Assembly: GCF_004028635.1 (NCBI RefSeq)
Contig: NZ_RQJW01000012.1
Coordinates: 1 to 64,000 of the forward strand
Origin: Streptomyces cyaneus
Lineage (GTDB): Bacteria > Actinomycetota > Actinomycetes > Streptomycetales > Streptomycetaceae
Length of the DNA: 64,000 nucleotides
Direction of reading: 5' to 3'
How positions within the stretch are numbered: the stretch's first letter is position 1; each line of letters opens with the position of its first letter. Made by a program: the position numbers and the translations under genes. Of this stretch, positions 59,501 through 64,000 are shown one piece after another. Below the pieces are notes generated by a model, which did no database searches, was not told where the DNA came from, and saw only the letters and a program-made list of their open reading frames with translations.

Positions 59501-60474
59501 ACAAGGATCTGGAGGCGCTGAAGCTGCGGCTGAAGCCGAAGGCGCGCAAGGCCCTCTCCCAGGCCGCGGCGGCCACGGCGTCCCGTGAGGGCGGCGAGTC
59601 GCTGGAGCGCCAGGGCCTGACCGACTGGTCCATCGGCTCGCTCACCCGCGTCTTCGAGACCCGCCGCGCCGGCCAGCCGGTCAAGGCGTACCCGGCGCTG
59701 GTGGACGACGGCGACCTGGTCTCCGTACGCCTCTTCGACACGGAGGCGGAGCAGCAGCAGGCGATGTGGAAGGGCACGCGGCGGCTGATCCTGCGCAACA
59801 TCCCGGTCAATCCGGCGAAGTTCGCGTCCGAGAAGCTGACGAACGCCCAGAAGCTCGCCCTGTCCGCGAATCCGCACGGTTCGATCCAGGCTCTCTTCGA
59901 CGACTGCGCGATGGCGGCGGCCGACAAGCTGATCGGTGACTTCGGGGGGCCGGCGTGGGACGAGGAGTCGTACCGGAAGCTGTACGACAAGGTGCGCGCG
60001 GAGATCGTCGACACGACCGTGCGTACGGTGGGCCAGGTGCAGCAGGTCCTCGCTGCCTGGCAGGCCGCTGAGCGCCGCCTGAAGGCTGTACGGAGCCCTG
60101 CCCTACTGGCAAACCTCACGGACGTCCGTAAGCAGCTGGACGCCCTTGTGAGGCCCGGTTTCGTGACGGAGGCGGGGCTGGGGCGCATGCCGGATCTGAT
60201 GCGGTATCTGATCGCGGTGGACCGTCGTCTGCAGCAGATGCCGACGAACGTCCAGCGCGACACGACGCGCATGGAGAAGGTCCACGAGATGCAGGACGAA
60301 TACGCCTGGCTTCTCGAGCAGATGCCGCAGGGGCGTCCGGTCCCGCAGCAGGTGCTGGACGTCCGCTGGATGCTGGAGGAGCTCCGCGTCAGCTACTTCG
60401 CTCACGCGCTCGGTACGGCGTATCCGATCTCGGACAAGCGGATCGTGAAGACGATCGACACGTTGGCGCCGTAA
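56515..60474 (+). CDS. hrpA: DEAH-box ATP-dependent helicase HrpA
   Basis: The 1319-residue protein is the standard length for HrpA. N-terminal helicase core: Walker A AGETGSGKTTQIP (~104), DEAH box IIDEAHERSLN, SAT ITSATIDPERF and motif VI NQRKGRCGRTSDG. Helicase-associated HA2 and OB domains follow, then the long HrpA-specific C-terminal half (DUF3418-type). In E. coli HrpA has been linked to rescue of stalled or collided ribosomes and to fimbrial mRNA processing. It is monocistronic, followed by tRNA-Asp copy 2. Confidence 0.95.
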   Translation: MSTHPAPAPGAPSFGTLAPRLTELSLREAQRLGRRLEGARKIRKPEARAAVLAEIEAEVAKAEERIAVRRERVPAVSYPEQLPVSQKKDEIAAAIRDHQVVIVAGETGSGKTTQIPKICVELGRGLRGMIGHTQPRRIAARTVAERVAEELDTPLGETVGWKVRFTDQVNQDSTFIKLMTDGILLAEIQTDRELRAYDTIIIDEAHERSLNIDFLLGYLAQLLPKRPDLKVVITSATIDPERFSRHFGDAPIIEVSGRTYPVEVRYRPLLEEDSEDADRDQITAICDAVEELQGEGKGDILVFLSGEREIRDTADALVKKNYRFTEVLPLYARLSHAEQHRVFQPHTGRRIVLATNVAETSLTVPGIKYVIDPGFARISRYSHRTKVQRLPIEPISQASANQRKGRCGRTSDGICIRLYSEDDFVARPEFTDAEILRTNLASVILQMTAAGLGDIEKFPFIDPPDHRNIRDGVQLLQELGALDPTQKDVRKRLTDSGRKLAQLPVDPRLARMVLEADKNGCVREVMVIAAALSIQDPRERPADKQTQADQQHARFRDETSDFLAYLNLWRYVREQQKERGSSSFRRMCKQEYLNFLRIREWQDIYTQLRTVAKQMGIHLNEDDAPADRIHVSLLAGLLSHIGMKDVKEGAKNEYLGARSAKFAVFPGSALFKKPPRFVMSAELVETSRLWARVNAKIEPEWVEPLAEHLLKRTYSEPHWEKDQAAVMAYEKVTLYGVPIIAQRKVNYGRIDPEVSRELFIRNALVEGDWRTHHKFFADNRKLLSEVEELEHRARRRDIVVDDETLFDFYDERVPDHVVSGAHFDSWWKRKRHEQPDFLDFEREMLIRESAEAVTKADYPDTWRQGALKFRVTYQFEPGADADGVTVHIPLQVLNQAMDEGFDWQIPGLREELVTELIRSLPKPIRRNYVPAPNFAKRFLDTAAPLQEPLTVTMARELKRMVGVPFTADDFDWSKVPEHLRITFRIVDERRRKLAEDKDLEALKLRLKPKARKALSQAAAATASREGGESLERQGLTDWSIGSLTRVFETRRAGQPVKAYPALVDDGDLVSVRLFDTEAEQQQAMWKGTRRLILRNIPVNPAKFASEKLTNAQKLALSANPHGSIQALFDDCAMAAADKLIGDFGGPAWDEESYRKLYDKVRAEIVDTTVRTVGQVQQVLAAWQAAERRLKAVRSPALLANLTDVRKQLDALVRPGFVTEAGLGRMPDLMRYLIAVDRRLQQMPTNVQRDTTRMEKVHEMQDEYAWLLEQMPQGRPVPQQVLDVRWMLEELRVSYFAHALGTAYPISDKRIVKTIDTLAP

Positions 60475-60568
60475 CGGGGCGCGTACGTTGGGTGAGTTCG
60501 ACCCGGGGGCTCGCCCTCCTGTAGAGTCTCTTCTCGCAGCGCAACGCACGAATCGCGCCGCGAAACCT

Positions 60569-60643
60569 GGTCCTGTGGAGCAGTTTGGAGTGCTCGCCAC
60601 CCTGTCAAGGTGGAGGCCGCGGGTTCAAATCCCGTCAGGACCG
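60569..60643 (+). tRNA. tRNA-Asp (GTC), copy 2
   Basis: Same 75-nt sequence as the copy at 54552-54626, anticodon loop CTGTCAA. The last 17 bases of the gene plus the following terminator are repeated at 60773-60846. Confidence 0.95.
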
Positions 60644-60656
60644 CAGCAGAAACGAG

Positions 60657-60687
60657 AGGCCCGCATCCCGACAAGGGACGCGGGCCT
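60657..60687 (+). terminator. terminator after tRNA-Asp copy 2
   Basis: AGGCCCGC-A-TCCC and GGGA-CGCGGGCCT arms with loop GACAA, followed by TCCTCAT. Confidence 0.8.
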
Positions 60688-60772
60688 TCCTCATACCCGC
60701 GGCGAACGACACAACCGCCCACCCGGTCACGGCGGAGGCCGCGCCCGCGGCGCAGCCTCAATCAGACACAGC

Positions 60773-60846
60773 AAATCCCGTCAGGACCGCAGCGAAGGCT
60801 AGAGGCCCGCACCCCGGCAAGGGATGTGGGCCTTACTCATGCCCGC
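60773..60846 (+). repeat. duplicate of tRNA-Asp 3' end plus terminator
   Basis: AAATCCCGTCAGGACCGCAG is identical at 60627-60646 and 60773-60792, 146 bp apart. The following terminator stem (AGGCCCGCACCCC ... GGGCCT) is also repeated with several changes. The 5' part of the tRNA is absent. tRNA 3' ends are classic attachment sites for integrative elements, so this resembles an att scar left after loss of an element, although simple duplication also fits. No integrase lies nearby. Confidence 0.75.
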
Positions 60847-61004
60847 AGGCCGGCCTCTCGACGTCGCCGGTCCACACCATCAGCCCGTCCGGGGCGCCCC
60901 CTGGGCGCCCCCGGCGGAGCGCCACGCCACCTTGACGGAGTCACATTCGCTCGGTACCCAGAAAGTCAGAGCACCTTCCCCGTGTGGCCTCCTGGAGGTG
61001 GCGT

Positions 61005-61211
61005 ATGGCGGCGTCGGCTAGGCACGAAACGCGGGCCTTGCTCCGCGCGCATCTGGCAGCCGCCTCGTCCTACCGGCATCTCACCCGTCACTGCCCGATC
61101 TGCCATCACCTGGCGCGGCTGGCGATGGACGCCGCCCCGCGCACCGCCCCGCGCACCACCCAGAGGGCTCCGGGCGAGGCCACGGAGGACGAAAGCGCTT
61201 CCACCGCGTGA
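61005..61211 (+). CDS. small DUF6274-like protein with CPxC motif
   Basis: The 68-residue protein is preceded by a strong GGAGG. The N-terminal half is a basic helix (HETRALLRAHLAAASSYRHL) and the centre carries TRHCPICHHLARLA. The two Cys and neighbouring His could bind zinc. The C-terminus is Pro/Thr-rich. I recall this as a Streptomyces-restricted family neighbouring bldC. Function unknown. Confidence 0.75.
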   Translation: MAASARHETRALLRAHLAAASSYRHLTRHCPICHHLARLAMDAAPRTAPRTTQRAPGEATEDESASTA

Positions 61212-61531
61212 TCGCCGCCGGGCGTCAACTCCCGCTCCAGCATGGGCCGCTGGAGCGCGCGCCTTCCTTTAGCGCACATCGCCCAGAGGCAACAAGCACC
61301 GCGCCCTGTGACGGGTGTCACCGCATGAGTTTCCGGAAGTGCGGTACTTACACCTCACCTACAACTGGTCAATTTAATATGTGCAATTGCACCAGCTTCC
61401 GGAGATCGCCCCGCCCGCGCCGAGCGACCACCCGGGGCGAGTCCACAGGAGATCCGACACCCCTCCCCAGACTCCGACAAGCCCACCCACAGGACCACGG
61501 CCGGCACACGGTCGACACACCCCGCGCACAC
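61212..61531. other. intergenic region with an AT-rich inverted repeat
   Basis: No convincing gene is present. At 61364-61394 CTGGTCAATTTAATATGTGC then AATTGCACCAG forms an imperfect inverted repeat with an inner TGCAATTGCA palindrome. It is notably AT-rich for this genome. It may be a regulator site or a terminator-like structure of the 61005 gene. Confidence 0.4.
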
Positions 61532-61572
61532 AAAAAAGATCGCGCTGGACTCGGCGGAGTCCAGCGCGATCT
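61532..61572 (-). terminator. terminator of bldC
   Basis: Perfect 15-bp arms AGATCGCGCTGGACT (61537-61551 and 61558-61572) have a 6-nt loop. On the minus strand it is followed by TTTTTTG, a strong U-tract. It lies 145 bp after the bldC stop. Confidence 0.88.
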
Positions 61573-61717
61573 ACGACGCACCCTTGTTGCGTGCCTGCGA
61601 AGCTCTGTACGGCTTGGGCGTGGGCTCTGTTGGGGCAGAACCCGCGTCGCTTGGAGCTAGAGTTCGGACGCTGCGGCAAGTTGGGGGAACTGCCGGTTTG
61701 CCCGGTTATGCAGTTGT

Positions 61718-61924
61718 TCAGGCCTCGCTGCGCTGCTGCGGGATGCCCGCGAGCAGAGCGCGGACCTCAGCCTCGCGGTAACGGCGGTGTCCGCCGAGCG
61801 TACGGATGGAAGTAAGCTTCCCGGCCTTCGCCCACCGCGTCACCGTCTTGGGGTCCACGCGGAACATCGTGGCGACCTCAGCCGGGGTCAGCAGCGGCTC
61901 GGCATCAGGGGTGCGAGCGGTCAT
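61718..61924 (-). CDS. bldC: developmental regulator BldC (MerR-like)
   Basis: The 68-residue protein is essentially one MerR-type winged helix: LLTPAEVATMFRVDPKTVTR (HTH) and KLTSIRTLGGHRRYREAEVR (wing). It matches BldC of Streptomyces in length and sequence as I remember it. BldC binds direct repeats cooperatively and delays the onset of sporulation by repressing developmental genes. GAGGAGG precedes ATG 61924. Its 5' region contains two inverted repeats (61941-61962, 62157-62189). Confidence 0.95.
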   Translation of the reverse strand: MTARTPDAEPLLTPAEVATMFRVDPKTVTRWAKAGKLTSIRTLGGHRRYREAEVRALLAGIPQQRSEA

Positions 61925-61940
61925 GAGCGGCCTCCTCGGG

Positions 61941-61962
61941 AGAACCGAACCTTCTCGGTTCT
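61941..61962 (-). promoter_or_regulatory. inverted repeat at the bldC ribosome site
   Basis: AGAACCGA/TCGGTTCT (8-bp arms, 6-nt loop) ends about 8 nt upstream of the GAGGAGG of bldC. In the mRNA it would form a hairpin next to the ribosome site; on DNA it could be an operator. A TAGAGG -10-like box lies just upstream on the minus strand. Confidence 0.45.
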
Positions 61963-62475
61963 TTCCTCTAAATTCTGCACCTTGACCCGCGTTGCCCGAA
62001 ATGGCGGACGCGAGTCGAGTCGGTTATAGGACGAACGGCTTGTCCTCGGCACTACAACTACACCATCTGTCCAGCCGCGTCGGCCAAACCGATGGAATTG
62101 CCCTCCCAGGTGTTCATCAGCGACGGAAGCCGATGGACCATGCCATAGCGGACAGTCACGCCACTGTGACGATCAGTCACAGTGGCGTGCAGGAGTCTCA
62201 AGACCCCCCAAAGTGTGCAATGTCGAGCTAGAGCCCTCCCCGGACTCCTTGTCCTATTTTGGCACGAGGAGGGGTTAGGGATGCAAGGGCCGCGTACGTG
62301 CGGTCCGTCACGCTTGCGTGCGTTGACACACCCTTGATGCATACGCCCGGATCGGTACCTACGTCCGATGTTGACGAGGCATCAAGAACCCCAGAGCGAG
62401 CACGAAACCCCAAAACGGGCGTGTCGTCAAACGCCAGTTCGTTACATCACACAGTGCGCTACACCACACCGGGTC
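61963..62475. other. long bldC upstream region with a 14-bp-arm hairpin
   Basis: About 510 bp have no supported gene. The perfect inverted repeat CACGCCACTGTGAC / GTCACAGTGGCGTG (62157-62170 and 62176-62189, loop of five) stands out. Parts are AT-richer than the genome average (for example CTATTTTGGCACG near 62254). Candidates are a terminator for the gene at 62476 (minus strand), a small RNA, or a developmental regulator site. Confidence 0.45.
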
Positions 62476-63318
62476 TCAGTTCGCCGACCGCCGGTCCCGC
62501 ACCGACCGCCACCGCTCCACGAGCCGCCCGTAAGCCGCCCCCGCGGCCGCCCCGTCACCGCGCCGCAGCGCCTCGATGCCGTCGGCCACGTCGGCCGCCG
62601 AGTGGTCGTCCTCCAGCTCGCCGGCCGGCAGGGTGTGCACCAGGCCGCCGTAGTCCAGCTCGACCAGCGAGCGCGGGTGGAACTCCTCCAGCCAGCGCCC
62701 GACGTCCACCAGGCCGTCGATGAGCGGCCCCTCGTCGATGGTGTCCTTGAGCGTCCTGAGGGCCCGCGCGACCCGCCGCCGCGCCTCCACCATGGGCGTG
62801 CGGTAGCGCAGCATCGCGGGGATCTCGCCCGAGCCCTTGTCGAAGCGCCGCTCCTCGTCCGACACCAGCACGAACCAGTGCAGCGGCACCTGCCAGGTCG
62901 AGGTGCGGATCCACGGGCGGGCGTCCGGGTTGCGGGCCAGCCAGCGCTCGTAGTCCTGGGCCGTCTGGCGGCGTACGACCTCCGGCAGCGCAGCGTCCAG
63001 GACCGGCTTCGGCAGCTCGTCGGCGAGCTCCCCGAGCGCCAGCCAGCCGCGCAGCCGGGTGCGCCACGGGCACACGCACAGCACCCCGTCGACCTCGAGC
63101 ACGAAGGCGTCGCTGCTCTCCTGCACCGGCACGGCGATGGGCGGCGTGGGCAGCAAGTCGGCCAGGGAGCGGCGCAGTTCGTCCTGGTACGAGGGGCGGT
63201 CGGGGCGGCGGGCGTAACGGTCCCAGTGGCCGCGCTCCGGCTCCGGGAAGGCGGCCAGCGGCTCGTAGACGCGCAGATAGGTCGCATACGGGACGATCAC
63301 CGAGGACACCTTGGGCAC
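62476..63318 (-). CDS. conserved Streptomyces hypothetical protein
   Basis: The 280-residue soluble protein is without a domain I recognise. The middle contains VLCVCPWRTRLRGWLALGEL and TSTWQVPLHWFVLVSDEERR. The rest is helical and charged. Codon bias is typical of core genes, and by recalled synteny it is the gene between bldC and valine dehydrogenase in S. coelicolor. GGGAGC precedes GTG 63318. Divergent from vdh. Confidence 0.8.
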   Translation of the reverse strand: MPKVSSVIVPYATYLRVYEPLAAFPEPERGHWDRYARRPDRPSYQDELRRSLADLLPTPPIAVPVQESSDAFVLEVDGVLCVCPWRTRLRGWLALGELADELPKPVLDAALPEVVRRQTAQDYERWLARNPDARPWIRTSTWQVPLHWFVLVSDEERRFDKGSGEIPAMLRYRTPMVEARRRVARALRTLKDTIDEGPLIDGLVDVGRWLEEFHPRSLVELDYGGLVHTLPAGELEDDHSAADVADGIEALRRGDGAAAGAAYGRLVERWRSVRDRRSAN

Positions 63319-63539
63319 GCCTGCTCCCTCCCCCGCCGTCTGCCAGGAAAACCTGCGAAACCCGCTTACAAACGTGCGGGAAATCTATGCAAATCGTCGC
63401 ACGGCTGTACTCCAGGAGTAGGTGATCCTGAGCACTGCGGGGTGGGCGGGCGCCCACGGGTCTAATCTCATGCTCACAGCCCCCGCCACCCGTACGGGAG
63501 CTCGCTCCAATCGCCGCCAGTACTCAGGAGTCACCACAG

Positions 63540-64000
63540 TGACCGACGTAACACACGGCGTCCTGCACACCCTGTTCCACTCGGATCAGGGGGGTCATGA
63601 GCAAGTAGTGCTCTGCCAGGACCGCGCCAGCGGCCTCAAGGCCGTCATCGCCATCCACTCCACCGCTCTGGGCCCCGCCCTCGGCGGTACGCGCTTCTAC
63701 CCGTACGCGACCGAGGAAGAGGCCGTCGCCGACGCGCTGAACCTCGCGCGCGGGATGTCGTACAAGAACGCCATGGCCGGCCTCGACCACGGCGGCGGCA
63801 AGGCCGTGATCATCGGGGATCCGGAGCGGATCAAGACCGAGGAGCTGCTGCTGGCCTACGGCCGGTTCGTGGCTTCGCTGGGCGGTCGATACGTCACCGC
63901 GTGCGACGTCGGTACGTACGTCGCCGACATGGACGTCGTGGCCCGTGAGTGCCGCTGGACGACCGGACGCTCCCCGGAGAACGGCGGCGCGGGCGACTCC
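63540..64000 (+). CDS. vdh: valine (branched-chain amino acid) dehydrogenase, 5' part
   Basis: The first 153 codons of an NAD-dependent Glu/Leu/Phe/Val dehydrogenase lie here; the gene continues past the right edge. ALGGTRFYPYATEEEAVADA and KNAMAGLDHGGGKAVI are the substrate-binding and catalytic (GGGK lysine) motifs, and VTACDVGTYVADM follows. The enzyme deaminates valine, leucine and isoleucine, supplying acyl-CoA starter units for fatty acids and polyketides. GTG 63540 has AGGAG upstream. Confidence 0.92.

Noticed and set aside
60773..60846. Third tRNA-Asp gene
   Set aside because: Only the last ~17 tRNA bases and the terminator are repeated. No acceptor 5' strand, D-arm or anticodon arm is present.
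1..64000. Insertion sequences, prophage or conjugative element genes
   Set aside because: No transposase, integrase, replication or phage structural protein was recognised. Only a possible att scar at 60.6-60.8 kb and intergenic repeats were found.

Overview
The window is chromosomal DNA of a Streptomyces species. Coding GC is very high and third positions are strongly GC-biased. GTG starts are common. Four markers are specific to the genus: the developmental regulator BldC, the TetR-type antibiotic activator AtrA, a SARP-type giant regulator and a valine dehydrogenase. The order valine dehydrogenase - bldC - hrpA ... trmB - sporulation-associated TPR protein - SARP - sigma factor - atrA - NDH-2 matches, from memory, one core-arm block of Streptomyces coelicolor (bldC/vdh to atrA). 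Islands inserted in that frame look accessory.

Layout. 1-520 is the minus-strand leader and P1-type promoter of an rRNA operon whose 16S gene lies just outside the window. 522-9.6 kb: divergent MarR/MFS pair, PAS-SpoIIE phosphatase with anti-sigma kinase domain, type II NADH dehydrogenase, AtrA, and a very unusual sigma factor fused to a zinc finger, a membrane segment and an extracellular sugar-binding module. 9.5-26 kb: SARP-NB-ARC regulator, degenerate asparagine-synthase-like protein, sporulation TPR regulator, L-2-hydroxyglutarate oxidase, TrmB, PrsW protease, aldo/keto reductase, a LytM peptidase under a c-di-AMP riboswitch, and a second SpoIIE phosphatase. Three copies of a ~300-400 bp composite intergenic repeat and a 33-bp minisatellite lie here. 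26-29 kb: initiator tRNA and a riboflavin-type module (RibD-like with inverted domain order, MarR regulator, GTP cyclohydrolase II) tied together by three copies of one palindromic operator. 29-34 kb: secreted subtilase, metallo-hydrolase behind a perfectly periodic four-half-site operator, a small secreted protein and a SnoaL-like protein.

34-37 kb is an arsenic island: ArsC, a MIP channel instead of an arsenite pump, ArsR, and divergent ArsM. 37.2-42.8 kb is an eight-gene, mostly 4-nt-overlapping operon that I consider the most interesting locus. Two small secreted cationic proteins are followed by a DUF5819 (SdpA-like) protein and an HTTM (SdpB-like) membrane protein, then an unknown protein, a serine hydrolase, an FAD oxidoreductase and a small protein. 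A TrmB/LuxR-like regulator converges on it. It resembles the sporulation-delaying-peptide (SDP) maturation system of Bacillus and could make an undescribed antimicrobial peptide.

44-64 kb: tRNA-Lys, amino-acid permease, secreted FG-GAP protein, DEAD-box helicase with an RGG/RDD tail, a lipoprotein frameshifted at a seven-G run, zinicin-like peptidase, metallophosphoesterase, tRNA-Glu/Asp/Phe, a secreted modular protein, HrpA, a second tRNA-Asp with a duplicated 3' end (possible integration scar), a small zinc-ribbon-like protein, bldC with a long structured upstream region, a conserved hypothetical, and the start of valine dehydrogenase, which runs off the right edge. No insertion sequence, integrase or CRISPR array was found.
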